24,541 bases of DNA from an uncultured bacterium (GCA_905215195.1 CAJMPF010000003.1:1-24541); one strand, 5' to 3'. Numbered from the stretch's first letter, positions 6,403 through 16,400 are shown. Notes: a model not told the origin generated them from the letters alone. Made by a program: numbers and translations.

Positions 6403-6834
6403 GTGGATACCCTTCCCATCACCACACCGCGCCAAGCTGGCATCTACGTGCGCCAGGCACGCGAGGCTCAGGATCTCACCCGTGCCGCCCTCGCTAATAA
6501 GGCCGGTGTTTCGGAGCGCCTGCTCGCATCGCTCGAGCTGGGAGATGCCACGGGCATTCGGCTCGACAAGCTGTTGACCGTCTTTAACGCACTCGGCATA
6601 GGTCTCTTTGCGCAAAGCGATAACGACTCCATCGCATCGCCCTCCGAACATCCGATGACGATAGCGGACCTCCCTATCGCGAACTCGAATGCCCTGCCAA
6701 AGCCAAGCGTAGGCAGACGACCCGCTCGACAAGGAACGCCAGCTTTCTATGGTGCCTTGCTGGCCCAAATCGCAGCCGAGCAAGGCCTTTCCGGCACTTC
6801 AGACCTCTCCTTTGGCTGTAAGGTTGTGAAATAA
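6403..6834 (+). CDS. hipB: HipB-type antitoxin, XRE-family repressor
   Basis: DNA-binding antitoxin of a type II HipBA system, expected to bind the upstream palindromes and neutralise HipA. Residues 11-65 form an XRE helix-turn-helix (YVRQAREAQDLTRAALANKA, then SERLLASLELGDATG). The start is GTG 6403 with AGGAG seven bases upstream. At 143 residues it is longer than E. coli HipB (88). The extra C-terminal region of about 65 residues is polar and proline-rich, and I cannot place it in a domain. Its TAA stop directly abuts the hipA ATG with no gap, so the pair is co-translated. Base composition is less GC-rich than in neighbouring housekeeping genes, consistent with acquisition. Confidence 0.85.
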   Translation: MDTLPITTPRQAGIYVRQAREAQDLTRAALANKAGVSERLLASLELGDATGIRLDKLLTVFNALGIGLFAQSDNDSIASPSEHPMTIADLPIANSNALPKPSVGRRPARQGTPAFYGALLAQIAAEQGLSGTSDLSFGCKVVK

Positions 6835-8139
6835 ATGGCAGAAATGGAGCTTGCGACCCTCATTTGTGGCGAAATCGCCGGCACTCTCCGGCAAGACGAG
6901 CATGGACTCTGCAGCTTTGTATACGCCCCAACCTATCGCGGAGCACCGCTATCGTTAACAATGCCGCTTTCCAATCGCACATATGGCCATAACATCGTCC
7001 GTCCGTTCCTATTTGGCCTTTTGCCCGACAGCCAAGAGCAGCGTCGCGCTATTGCCGCCGAGCATGACGTTGCATCCAACAACCCCGTCGCCCTCTTGTG
7101 CCATATCGGTCTTGACTGCGCGGGGGCCGTTCAGTTTTGTCGAGCCGATCAATTAGATGCCGCCCACGGCAGGGTCTCAGCATACCGCCCGCTTACCAAT
7201 TCTCAAATCGCTCACAAGCTCAAAGCAATTCGCGATGACGAAAGAGAGACATGGATGGGCTCCAACGAAAGCTGGTCCCTGGGCGGCAACCAAGGCAAAT
7301 TTGCACTAGCTTGGCATGATGGACAATGGTGCGAATGTCTAGGGTCATCCCCCACTACCCATATCTTCAAAAATGGTGTCGTTGGGTTCAAACATCAGGC
7401 CTTAAACGAATTCGTCTGCATGAAAACAGCTCGGCGTGTTGGCATTCCAACTGCCAACGTCTCCTATTGCACATTTGAAGACGAAGCTGCGCTCGTCGTT
7501 GAACGGTACGACAGAATGGTCAATAGCAGCGGAAATATCGAAAGGCTGCATCAGGAGGACTTTTGCCAGGCACTCGGTGTATTGCCAACCCAGAAATACA
7601 CCGCCGACGGAGGACCAACTACACGAGACATCCAAGAACGACTGATTAACACAGTCCCCCACCACATGAATCTTGTGCTTTTTACCTATATGTTGTTCTA
7701 TAACGCCATTATCGGAGCGCCTGACGCACACGCTAAAAACTACTCGCTCATCCTAGGCAAAGGCACAAACGCGGCGCTCGCACCCATGTACGATGTCGCA
7801 TCGGGCTTAGCATACGAACGTATGCGGCGAAAAGCGCGCCTTGCCATGAGCGTTGGCGGCGAAAATCGTGTGGGGCGCATCGGTCCAGGCGCTATCCGCC
7901 GATACCACGGTATGGGAGACCCCGCGCTAGAGGCGACGCTCACCGATGCCGGGCTATCCGAGAAGTTTTGCTTTGCAACCATGATGGACCTCGCCTACGA
8001 GGTGCCCATTTGCATGGAAGAGGTCATGGACGAATACGCCGACCTGCCCGGCATGGCGGACCTGCGCGAGCATATGCTCGGCCCCGTCCGCGAAAACTGC
8101 CAGCGCACCCTCGACCTCATCAGGGCAGAAATGGACTAG
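6835..8139 (+). CDS. hipA: HipA-type serine/threonine kinase toxin
   Basis: Toxin of the HipBA module. Characterised HipA kinases phosphorylate aminoacyl-tRNA synthetases (GltX in E. coli) and halt translation; the target here is unknown. The 434-residue protein is full length. It has an N-terminal subdomain (1-110) and the phosphate-binding loop SLGGNQGKFAL with S148 at the usual autophosphorylation position. THIFK (175-179), VVERYDR (221-227), the catalytic IIGAPDAHAKN (D297, N302) and the metal-binding MYDVAS (D320) follow. All key kinase residues are present, so it should be active. It starts immediately after hipB and ends with TAG. A neighbour lysS with a nonsense codon and an intact cysS are of interest because known HipA family targets are synthetases, but no link is shown. 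Confidence 0.9.
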   Translation: MAEMELATLICGEIAGTLRQDEHGLCSFVYAPTYRGAPLSLTMPLSNRTYGHNIVRPFLFGLLPDSQEQRRAIAAEHDVASNNPVALLCHIGLDCAGAVQFCRADQLDAAHGRVSAYRPLTNSQIAHKLKAIRDDERETWMGSNESWSLGGNQGKFALAWHDGQWCECLGSSPTTHIFKNGVVGFKHQALNEFVCMKTARRVGIPTANVSYCTFEDEAALVVERYDRMVNSSGNIERLHQEDFCQALGVLPTQKYTADGGPTTRDIQERLINTVPHHMNLVLFTYMLFYNAIIGAPDAHAKNYSLILGKGTNAALAPMYDVASGLAYERMRRKARLAMSVGGENRVGRIGPGAIRRYHGMGDPALEATLTDAGLSEKFCFATMMDLAYEVPICMEEVMDEYADLPGMADLREHMLGPVRENCQRTLDLIRAEMD

Positions 8140-8162
8140 GTGGCCGTAATTTCGCAATTATC

Positions 8163-8210
8163 AAACAAAAGAGGGGGGGGCACCCGTCGCAAAAGCTCAG
8201 ATGCCCCCTC
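8163..8210 (-). terminator. pepD terminator in the convergent hipA-pepD gap
   Basis: The stem pairs TGCCCCCTC (8202-8210) with GAGGGGG and GCA around a run of eight Gs (8171-8182). On the minus strand it is followed by TTTTGTTT (8170-8163). It lies about 58 bases past the pepD stop. On the plus strand the hairpin lacks a T-run, so hipA termination here would be weak. Confidence 0.65.
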
Positions 8211-8267
8211 TCGTAATGTCATTTGCAATCCGCTAGCACGTGACTCGAACTGCTGCTAGCGCGACCT

Positions 8268-9725
8268 TTACGCAGCAAGGCGCTTGAGGACGTCGATGAG
8301 CAGCTCGTAGAAGCGCTCGGCAGAAGCGAGCTCCATGCTCTCGTCCGGGGTGTGGACATCGGAGAGCGTCGGGCCCACGGCGATGGCGTCCAGGCCGTGC
8401 AGGGCCTCGGCAAACAGGCCGCACTCAAGGCCGGCGTGAATGGACTCGATGCGCAGCTCGGAACCAAAGAGCTCGCGATAGCTCTCGACGAAGACGTCGC
8501 GGACCGGCGAATGCTCGGCATAGCTCCAGCCGGGATACTCGAACTCGAACTTGGCGTCGAAGCCCAGGACATCGGCCAGCGTCTGCAGGCGGTCCTTGAA
8601 CTCGTTCTGCAGCGAGGTGATCGAGGAGCGCGGGGACAGCATGATCTTGACCTCGTCGTCAGAGGTGGCAACCACACCGATGTTGGAGGAAACCTCGACG
8701 GAACCGTCGGTGGCGACGTTGCGGCGGATCACACCGTTGGGGGCAAGACGCAGGGCGCGGATGAGGGCAAGCGCGGACTTCTGGTCCATGGCCTCGACCT
8801 CGGCGTCGTCGGCAATCTCGACGGTGCAGGTAAAGCCGGGGTCGAAGACCTCGAGCTCGGCAGTGACGTCGGCGATGATGCCCTTTGCGATCTGGGCCGC
8901 GGCCTCGGCGGCAGCGTGGTCGACGTAGACCAGAACAGCCTTGCACTCACGGTTGATGGCGTTGTCCTTGGTGCCGCCGTTAAAGCTAACGATGGCGGGC
9001 TCGCCGGCGACCATCAGGCGGTCGATGATGCGGGCCATGATGAGGTTACCATTGCCGCGCTCCAGGTGGATATCGCTGCCGGAGTGACCGCCCAGCAGGC
9101 CGGAGATGTCGAGCGTGAGGGTGCTACCGGTCTTGTGCTCGCGCACGATCGGGCAGGTGTAGGTAACGACGACGCCGCCGGCACAGCTGACGGTGGCAAC
9201 GCCCTCTTCCTCGGAGTCGAGGTTAATCATGGTGCGGGCGCTAATCTGGGACTTGTCGAGCGTCTCGGCGCCGACCAGGCCAGTCTCCTCGTCGGTGGTG
9301 AACACGCACTCGAGGGCGGGGTGAATGATCGAATCGTCATCGAGAACAGTGAGCATCAGAGCGACGGCAATACCGTTGTCGGCGCCCAGAGTGGTGCCGT
9401 TAGCGGTGAGGACGCCGTCCTTGACGACCAGGTCGATACCATCAGTCGTAAAGTCGTGCTCAACGGAGCCCAACTTGTCGCACACCATATCGATGTGGCC
9501 CTGCAGCATCACGGTCGGGGCATTCTCGGCGCCGGCAGATGCGGGCTTGCGAATGATGACGTTGTAGACCTCGTCCTGGTACACATCGAGGCCGCGCTCC
9601 TTGGCAAACGCGACCAGAAAATCGCTGATGCCCTTCTCGTTGCCAGACCCGCGGGGGATCGCGCTGACCTCCTCAAAGAAATGGAACAGCTGGGCGGGCT
9701 CGTAGCCGGTAATCTTGTAGTCCAT
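8268..9725 (-). CDS. pepD: Aminoacyl-histidine dipeptidase, M20 family (PepD)
   Basis: Cytosolic metallodipeptidase that cleaves dipeptides such as carnosine-type Xaa-His. The 485-residue length equals that of E. coli PepD. The two-metal centre is complete: H77 and D79 in QGHIDMV, D116 in LGADNGIA, the catalytic glutamates E146-E147 in TTDEETG, D170 in NLDSEEEG and H458 in VHTPDESM. The lid or dimerisation domain is between about 185 and 390. ATG 9725 was chosen because AAGGAGG precedes it and MDYKITGYEPAQLF matches family N-termini; a longer in-frame start at 9830 has no such support. It follows clpC on the same strand but is separated by a terminator. Confidence 0.95.
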   Translation of the reverse strand: MDYKITGYEPAQLFHFFEEVSAIPRGSGNEKGISDFLVAFAKERGLDVYQDEVYNVIIRKPASAGAENAPTVMLQGHIDMVCDKLGSVEHDFTTDGIDLVVKDGVLTANGTTLGADNGIAVALMLTVLDDDSIIHPALECVFTTDEETGLVGAETLDKSQISARTMINLDSEEEGVATVSCAGGVVVTYTCPIVREHKTGSTLTLDISGLLGGHSGSDIHLERGNGNLIMARIIDRLMVAGEPAIVSFNGGTKDNAINRECKAVLVYVDHAAAEAAAQIAKGIIADVTAELEVFDPGFTCTVEIADDAEVEAMDQKSALALIRALRLAPNGVIRRNVATDGSVEVSSNIGVVATSDDEVKIMLSPRSSITSLQNEFKDRLQTLADVLGFDAKFEFEYPGWSYAEHSPVRDVFVESYRELFGSELRIESIHAGLECGLFAEALHGLDAIAVGPTLSDVHTPDESMELASAERFYELLIDVLKRLAA

Positions 9726-9769
9726 GGTGCCTCCTTGGCGCAACTGGTTAGACAGTAAGACATGCGACT

Positions 9770-9798
9770 TGTATATTCCCAGACTTTGCGTGCATAAA
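9770..9798 (-). promoter_or_regulatory. Possible pepD promoter
   Basis: On the minus strand TTTATG (9793-9798), a 17-base spacer and TATACA (9770-9775) lie about 45 bases upstream of the pepD start and after the clpC terminator. Each box is imperfect. Confidence 0.3.
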
Positions 9799-9882
9799 CC
9801 AGTCGAAAACGCCGAGCGCCCTCGCATCATCGGCTAACGGTGGACCGCATAGCGTAACGGTCACAGTTACCGCAGCTCTACA

Positions 9883-9914
9883 AATCGAGGCGCCCTTGCC
9901 GGAACGCCTCGATT
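9883..9914 (-). terminator. clpC terminator hairpin
   Basis: A perfect 10-bp inverted repeat (AATCGAGGCG 9883-9892, CGCCTCGATT 9905-9914) with a 12-base loop starts about 26 bases after the clpC stop. The U-tract after it is short (TTTG at most), so termination may be inefficient. Confidence 0.6.
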
Positions 9915-9939
9915 GCACAGATCAAATTGTCGCCACGCC

Positions 9940-12582
9940 CTACAGCGCGCCAGAGCCGGCTTGCATCATGCCGCCGGGGCCCGAGGTCACGCCGCCGCTC
10001 ACGGGCGCGGCGTTGCCGGTGTGCGGTGCCGCCGGAGCGGTATCGCCACCGAGCGTGCCCGCCGGACGCGGTGCCGGGATCTCGCCCGTGCCGTGGCTAA
10101 AGACAAACTTGCCATCGGCCACGTCGCACAGGACGGTATCGCCCTCGCCCCACTCGCCGGCCAGAAGCTCCTCGGACAGCGGGTCCTCGATGAGCTTTTG
10201 GATGGCACGGCGCAGCGGACGCGCACCGTTGGTGAGGTCGGTGCCCTCGGCCACGATCTTGTCATAGGCCGCATCGGTGAGCTTGATGTTCATGCCATTG
10301 GCAATCAAACGCTGACGCAGGTCGTCCACCAGCAGGTGCGCGATCTTGGTGAGATTCTCGCCCGAGAGCTTCTGGAACACCACAATGTCGTCGATACGGT
10401 TGAGCAGCTCGGGGCGGAACAGGCGCTTGAGCTCGCCCATCGCACGGCCCTTAATCTCGCTCGAGGTAAGGCCCTGCTCGCCGGTGGTGCCAAAGCCCAC
10501 GCTCGCATCCTGCGCAATCTCGCGAGCGCCCACGTTGGACGTCATGATGATCACGGTGTTGCGGAAGTCGACCGTCTTGCCCTGGCTATCGGTCAGGCGG
10601 CCCTCCTCCAGCACCTGCAGCAAGATGTTGAAGATATCGGGGTGCGCCTTCTCGATCTCGTCGAACAGCACGACCGAGTACGGGTGGCGACGAACGGCCT
10701 TGGTGAGCTGGCCGCCCTCGTCGTGACCGACGTAACCCGGAGGGCTACCGATGAGCTTGGAGACCTCGAACTCGCTACCGAACTCGGACATGTCGAAGCT
10801 GATGAGCGCGTCCTTGCTGCCAAAGAGATATTCGGCGAGCGTCTTGGCGAGCTCGGTCTTGCCCGTGCCAGTGGGACCAAGGAAGATAAAGCTGCCGCCG
10901 GGGCGACGCGGATTCTTGAGGGGTGAGCGGCTGCGGCGCACGGCCTTGGCAACTGCCTCGACAGCCTCATCCTGACCGATGATGCGCGTCTTGAGCACGC
11001 TTTCGGCTTGCAGCAGGCGACGGCTCTCGCTCTCGGTAAGCGAGGACACCGGCACGCCCGAAGTCACGGACACGATATCGGCGATCTGACTCACATCGAT
11101 GGTGAGCGGGCTGGCGTCGAGCTCGGCGGTCCAGGCGGCCTTGGCCTCGGCGAGCTCAATCTCGGCGGCCTTCTGTTGCTCGGTGATCTCGGCGGCCTTG
11201 TTCATGTCGTCGCTCTCGGTGGCCTCCTGCGCGGCGGCCTTAAGCTCCTCCACGCGATGCTCGGCCTCACGCACCGGCTCGGGCGCGCGATTCGCGGCGA
11301 TGCGAGCGCGGGCACCGGCCTCGTCAATGAGGTCGATGGCCTTATCGGGCAGGAAGCGATCCTGGATGTAGCGGTTGGAAAGGTTCGCGGCAGCCTCGAT
11401 AGCACCCTGCGTATAGCGCACATGGTGATGCTCCTCGTAGCGCGGCTTGAGCGCGGTCAGGATCTTGACCGTGTCCTCGACGCTCGGCTCCTCGACATCG
11501 ATGGTCTGGAAGCGACGCTCGAAAGCCGGGTCCTTGGTGAGGTACTTGCGGAATTCCTCGGCCGTGGTGGCGCCGATAATCTGGAAGGCGCCGCGCGCGA
11601 GCACGGGCTTGAGCATGGAGCTCGCGTCGATGGAGCCCTCGGCAGAACCGGCACCGATGATGGTGTGCATCTCGTCGATAAACAGGATGACGTCGTCGGC
11701 TTCGGTGGCCTCTTGGATCACGTTCTTGAGGCGCTCCTCAAACTCGCCGCGATACTTGGCACCCGCCACGAGGCCCGGCAGGTCGAGCGTCCAGATATTC
11801 TGGTTCATGAGGTTCTCGGGCACGTTGCCGGCTGCAATCTGCTGAGCTAGGCCCTCGACAATGGCCGTCTTGCCCACGCCGGGGTCGCCCAGAATGAGCG
11901 GGTTGTTCTTGGTGCGGCGCGAAAGAATTTCCATCATACGCTGGACTTCCTTTTCGCGACCAATTACAGGGTCGAGCTCGCCGTCGCGCGCCTTCTGTGT
12001 GAGGTTGGTCGCGAACTGCTTAAGCGTATCGGTGCCACTCCCCTTTTGCTGAGAGGCATCCGAGCCGCTAAAGAACGGCAGGCCCGCACCGGGACGACCG
12101 GCACCGGCGCCGGCGAGCGGACGCTTCTTGTCCTGATCCTTGGCGGTAAGCTTCTCGATGGCTTTTTTAATGGAAGCGGACGACACACCCAGGCGCATGA
12201 GGATGTCCATGGCCATGCCGTTGCCCTCTTCGACGATGCCGATCAGCAAGTGCTCGGTCGACACGTAGGTCTGGTTGTTCTCACGCGCCACGCGGAACGA
12301 ACGCTCCATCACGCTAATGACGAGCGGCGTAAAGGCGAGCTTGGCTGCCTCGGTCTCCTCACTGGGCTCGGGAACCGTGGTCTGGACCTCTTTGAGAGTA
12401 TCCATGATGTCATCGTAGGAGATGTCGAGCGAACGCAGCGCCTCGGCGGCAATGCCCTCGTCCTCCTTGGCAAGCGCGAGCAGCAGGTGCTCGGTGCCCA
12501 CCTTATTTGAATGAAGATCGAGCGCCTCCTGTTTGGCCATCGACATGACCTTGCGCGCTCGATCGGTAAATCTATCTAACAT
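9940..12582 (-). CDS. clpC: ATP-dependent Clp protease ATP-binding subunit ClpC
   Basis: AAA+ unfoldase that feeds substrates to ClpP. Domains in order: double Clp N repeat (1-145), AAA1 with Walker A GDPGVGKT (232-239) and Walker B ILFIDE (299-304), the ClpC coiled-coil middle domain (about 430-485), AAA2 with Walker A GPTGTGKT (569-576) and Walker B VVLFDE (637-642), the ClpP-docking VGF loop (695-697) and the D2-small domain. The last 50 residues form a Gly/Pro/Ala-rich tail with no predicted structure. The total is 880 residues. ATG 12582 is preferred over an in-frame ATG 11 codons upstream because MLDRFTDRARKVM is the canonical N-terminus and AAGGAAA precedes it. It ends with TAG. No CtsR, McsA or McsB gene is adjacent, unlike in Bacilli. 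Confidence 0.97.
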   Translation of the reverse strand: MLDRFTDRARKVMSMAKQEALDLHSNKVGTEHLLLALAKEDEGIAAEALRSLDISYDDIMDTLKEVQTTVPEPSEETEAAKLAFTPLVISVMERSFRVARENNQTYVSTEHLLIGIVEEGNGMAMDILMRLGVSSASIKKAIEKLTAKDQDKKRPLAGAGAGRPGAGLPFFSGSDASQQKGSGTDTLKQFATNLTQKARDGELDPVIGREKEVQRMMEILSRRTKNNPLILGDPGVGKTAIVEGLAQQIAAGNVPENLMNQNIWTLDLPGLVAGAKYRGEFEERLKNVIQEATEADDVILFIDEMHTIIGAGSAEGSIDASSMLKPVLARGAFQIIGATTAEEFRKYLTKDPAFERRFQTIDVEEPSVEDTVKILTALKPRYEEHHHVRYTQGAIEAAANLSNRYIQDRFLPDKAIDLIDEAGARARIAANRAPEPVREAEHRVEELKAAAQEATESDDMNKAAEITEQQKAAEIELAEAKAAWTAELDASPLTIDVSQIADIVSVTSGVPVSSLTESESRRLLQAESVLKTRIIGQDEAVEAVAKAVRRSRSPLKNPRRPGGSFIFLGPTGTGKTELAKTLAEYLFGSKDALISFDMSEFGSEFEVSKLIGSPPGYVGHDEGGQLTKAVRRHPYSVVLFDEIEKAHPDIFNILLQVLEEGRLTDSQGKTVDFRNTVIIMTSNVGAREIAQDASVGFGTTGEQGLTSSEIKGRAMGELKRLFRPELLNRIDDIVVFQKLSGENLTKIAHLLVDDLRQRLIANGMNIKLTDAAYDKIVAEGTDLTNGARPLRRAIQKLIEDPLSEELLAGEWGEGDTVLCDVADGKFVFSHGTGEIPAPRPAGTLGGDTAPAAPHTGNAAPVSGGVTSGPGGMMQAGSGAL

Positions 12583-12613
12583 GCTCGTTTCCTTACATGA
12601 GTTCATCGAAATC

Positions 12614-12636
12614 AAAACGCCCGCCCGTCGGCGGCG
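12614..12636 (-). other. GC hairpin with T-run in the clpC leader
   Basis: On the minus strand CGCCGCC (12636-12630), a four-base loop and GGCGGGCG (12625-12618, one bulge) are followed by TTTTGAT, about 35 bases before the clpC start. It has the form of a weak intrinsic terminator inside the 5' leader. The plus strand also has CTTTTG after the hairpin, so it could act bidirectionally. Its role is unknown. Confidence 0.4.
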
Positions 12637-12722
12637 CTTTTGTCTCTTTACCCACAGGTTGTCTATGTTAACAGCTGGAGGAATATCTATAAACCCGGCT
12701 CACATGAATGCAGGTTATGACC

Positions 12723-12748
12723 GCATCGCGGGACTCACCGCGCGATGC
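12723..12748 (-). terminator. Stem-loop after the TetR gene
   Basis: A perfect 8-bp inverted repeat (GCATCGCG 12723-12730, CGCGATGC 12741-12748) with a 10-base loop lies about 26 bases past the TetR stop. There is no T-run on the minus strand (GGTCATAA follows), so it may be an RNA-stabilising stem or a factor-dependent site rather than a true terminator. Confidence 0.4.
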
Positions 12749-12774
12749 GCGACAGGCGCCCCGCAAGAGAAACC

Positions 12775-13464
12775 CTAGGCGTCTTTCACCACGTCGGGAC
12801 TCGTCGCACGCGATGCGCGATAGGCATCGGCCTCCTTGGAGACGCGTTCGAGCAGCTCGGATGTATCGACGCCCTCGACTTGCGCGACCGTTTCCACCGT
12901 CTGCATGGCGACCGCCCTCAGGTACGCGCACGCGCTGTCCCCCAGCTGCTCGAGGTCTATCTCCTCGCCGCCCTCCCGGGCAAAGCCGACCGCCATCACA
13001 AAGCCCATGATGCCCGAGACCAGAAAGCCCACCGCAAAGCTCGAATCTGCCTTGAGCTCTTCTCCGTCGGGGTGGACGATCTCTCTCACGCGGTCGATGA
13101 TGATCGTATGGATGCCCTGCACGACCTGCTCGGCGGCACCCGCCCTCATGGTGATGACGATGCGCCGCAGCAGGCAGCGGACGTCGCGCCGGTCGAACGC
13201 CGAAAGGTCGCCCTCGCTCGAAAAATGCCAGAGGGCATCGGTGATGAGCTCGTTATCCTGCAGCAGCTGGGCTATGGCGATGGCGACGAGTTCATCGAAA
13301 TCGTGAAAATAGTAGTAAAACGTTCCGCGATTGCACTGGGCGGCGCGGGTCACCTCGCCAACCGACAGCTCGAAGATGCTGTTGTTCTCGATGAGCTCCC
13401 AAAACGCCTCGATGATACGGGTACGTGCATCGGGCGCATCGGCGTCCTTACGCGGTCTCGCCAT
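12775..13464 (-). CDS. TetR/AcrR-family transcriptional regulator
   Basis: One-component repressor of 229 residues. The N-terminal TetR helix-turn-helix is clear (about 15-60: SVGEVTRAAQCNRGTFYYYF followed by DELV). The C-terminal ligand domain is divergent, so the effector cannot be named. ATG 13464 lies inside the 3' end of the activase gene (17-base overlap); a GTG nine bases further upstream is a possible alternative. GGTGAGG precedes the ATG. The overlap makes it the second gene of an operon with the activase, and the palindrome at 17937-17957 just upstream of that gene is the natural candidate operator, which would make the operon self-regulated. It ends with TAG. Confidence 0.85.
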   Translation of the reverse strand: MARPRKDADAPDARTRIIEAFWELIENNSIFELSVGEVTRAAQCNRGTFYYYFHDFDELVAIAIAQLLQDNELITDALWHFSSEGDLSAFDRRDVRCLLRRIVITMRAGAAEQVVQGIHTIIIDRVREIVHPDGEELKADSSFAVGFLVSGIMGFVMAVGFAREGGEEIDLEQLGDSACAYLRAVAMQTVETVAQVEGVDTSELLERVSKEADAYRASRATSPDVVKDA

Positions 13465-16400
13465 GCGCCTCACCGCACCCCTGCGCCTTGGCGTTCATGA
13501 TGAGCATCTGAAGACGGTTCTCCACGTTGGCGAAGCTCACGTCGGGATCGTAGTCGAGCGGCAGGAACTGCGCCGTGGGATACTGCTCCTTGAGCGCATG
13601 GATGAGCCCGCGCCCCACGACATGGTTGGGCAGACACCCGAACGGCTGCAGGATCACGAAGTTGCGGCAGCCGCGCTTGGCGTGCTCGAGGATCTCCGCC
13701 GGAATCAGCACGCCCTCGCCCGCATCGAACGTATGGTGCAGGATCTTATCGCTCGCGCGCACGAGCTCGGGCATGCGCGTCGGCGGCTCGTAGAGCGGGC
13801 TCGCCGCGCCCAGGCGGTCGCAACGGTCGTGCGCGAGCTCGAACAGGTTGTCCGCCGTGGCGTACCAGGCCTTTTCGGGCAGCGACAGGTCGACGTGGAA
13901 CTCGCGCGACTGCGCATGCTTGTAGAAATAGGTCTTGCGGATCACGTCGGTCATGCGCGCCTCGATGACCTCGAGCCCGTTGTCCTCGAGGTAGCGCTCG
14001 ATCTCGTGGTTGGCGCCGAGATGGAAATTGAGCAGGTACTCGCCCACGATGAGAACGGTCGGATGCGGGTTCGAGCGGTCGTACGGAACGGCGTCCATGA
14101 TCGCAAGCGCGCGTTTGAAGCCCGTCGCCTGGCCTCTCAGCCCGGAGCGCTCCATGCCCTCGATAACCTCATCGAGCGCGCGGTCGAACGCAGCGTCCGC
14201 CGCGCCCTTCTCGAGCTCGTAGGGACGGATGCGCCTAAGCATGGCCTCGAGGGCATCGATCATGGGAAGACCGTAGGCGATCTGGATGCTCGGGCCAAGG
14301 CCGAGCTTGAAGCCCGGATGCGCATTGTGGGCATCGACGTCGTCGTTGGTGAGCACCGGGACATAGTCGTATCCCGCGTCGTCGAGCGCGCGGCGCAGCA
14401 GGGGCATGTAGTGCGTCAGGCGGCAGTCGCCGATATACTTGCCAGTCACCACGGCGACGTCGTGCGGGTCGTACTTACCGCTCTCGAGTGCCGCGAGCGC
14501 CTCGCCGATCACGATTTGCGCGGGGAAGCAGATGTCGTTGTGCACATAGCGTTTGCCCAGGCGGATGGCATCCTCGCGCCCGATATCAAGGGCCTCGGCG
14601 CGCACGCCCTGATTGCGCATCGCCGCGGTCATGAGCCTGCAGAACGCATGGGAGGTGTTGGGGACCAGCGCGATCTTGTCGTGCCGGTCGCGCTTGGTGT
14701 ACTTGACCTTATACGGGTCGTCGAGCGGATGGACCGCGTGCACCCGGGCGCCCTCGGCACGCTCCTCCGCGCGACGACGGTTGACCGACTCGATAAACGA
14801 ACGCACGCGAATGCCCATGGGACCGGCGACGTCGCTCTCATCGAGCTTGATCATCATCGGAACCTTGGAGCCCATCTCGCCCATCATGCGCGCGATCTCG
14901 TCGGTGAGATACGCATCGTGGCCGCAGCCGAAGCTGCCCATCTGCACGAGCTCGAGCTCGGGCGTCGATGCGACGATGACCGCGCACGACAGCATGCGCG
15001 CATGGTAGTTGTTCACGATGTCGATGCGGCTGTTGGAAAGATCGACGTTGCAGACCCCCGGCACCGCATCGGGCGTCAGCACGGGGATGCCGCGCTCAGA
15101 GAAGAGCTTGGGCAGCCCGTGGTTGACCAGCGGGTCGTTGTGGTACGGGCGCGAAGCGATCACCACCGCGTAGCCGCCGTCCTCGCGCACGTTCTCGAGC
15201 ACCTGCCTGCCGCGCAGCTGCAGCTGGCTCTCAAACGTCTGCTGCGCGCGGTCCGCCTGCTCGGTCGCCTTGGCAACCAGGTCGGCATCGATATCGAAGG
15301 TCTCCTTGCACCACGCCTTGAGCTGGCGGTTTCGGTCGCCCTCGTCGTACCAGTGGAACAGCGGCGTATCGAACGGAACGCCGAAACGCTCCTCCGGGTT
15401 ATCGGAATTGCGCATCACGTAGGGGTATCCCTTTACGACGGCGCACATCCACTCGCTGGTAGAGGCGGTGTTTTCGGTGGGCACCGTCGTGATGATGGGC
15501 ATGAAGATGCGGTCGACGCCGGCGTCGACGAGATTGCGGATGTGCCCGTGGACGAGCTTGGCCGGGAAGCACACGGTGTCGGATGTGACGTGCGCCAGAC
15601 CGCGCTCGTACATCGCCTTGGTGCTGCGTCCCGAGACGCGCACCTTAAAGCCGAGCGTGCTGAAGAACGTCGACCAGAACGGCATGGTGTCCCAGAACTC
15701 GAGCACACGGGGAATGCCGATCGTGACATCGCGCCCCCCGCAGACGGGAACCGTGGGGTACGACTCGAACAGCAGCTTCTCGCGGTCGACAAAGAGATTG
15801 GGGGCAGCCGCGGTCCGGTCGCGCCCCGTGCCGGGTGCCTGTGCCTCGCAAGCACCCTGCGGACGCAGCTCCTCCGCCGCGGGAACCTCGCGCACGAGCT
15901 CATCCCATGAGATGGCGCCGCCACGCGGGCAGCGATTGCCCGTGACGTAAAGCGAGCCGTCGCCAAATGCCACGACCGCGCGCTGGCAGCGGTTGTTGCA
16001 CCGACGGCAGGTAACGCCGCCGAACTCGCGATGCTCGAAGCGCTCCACGGCATCGAGCCCGATAAACGACGTGCCGGCGTCGCCCTTGCGGCATTCCTCG
16101 CGCGCGAGCAGGGCGATACCGATAGCGCCCATCAGCCCCGGGTGGGGCGCACGCGTGACGGGTTTGCCCAGATACTGCTCGAATGCGCGCAGCACCGCGT
16201 CGTTTCGGAACGTGCCGCCCTGGACGACGACTTTGTCGCCCAGACGGTTGAGATTTGAAACGCGAATGACCTTGGTGAACACGTTCTCGATAATCGAACG
16301 GCAGAGACCGGCCATGATGTCGCCCGGACCCTTACCGCGCCGCTGCTCGGAAACGACGCTGCTGTTCATGAACACCGTGCAGCGGCTGCCGAGAACGGCG

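Noticed and set aside
8172..8180. Run of eight Gs as a phase-variation switch
   Set aside because: It lies in the terminator between convergent genes, not in a coding frame or promoter, so slippage would have little switching effect.
8352..9758. Plus-strand open frame opposite pepD
   Set aside because: Antisense shadow of pepD; low-complexity G/D/V-rich translation and no initiation signals.
13331..15910. Long open frame on the plus strand opposite the activase gene
   Set aside because: It is the antisense of a clear, motif-complete activase gene. Long antisense frames are expected in high-GC DNA, and the translation is repetitive in R, A, L and V with no recognisable domain.
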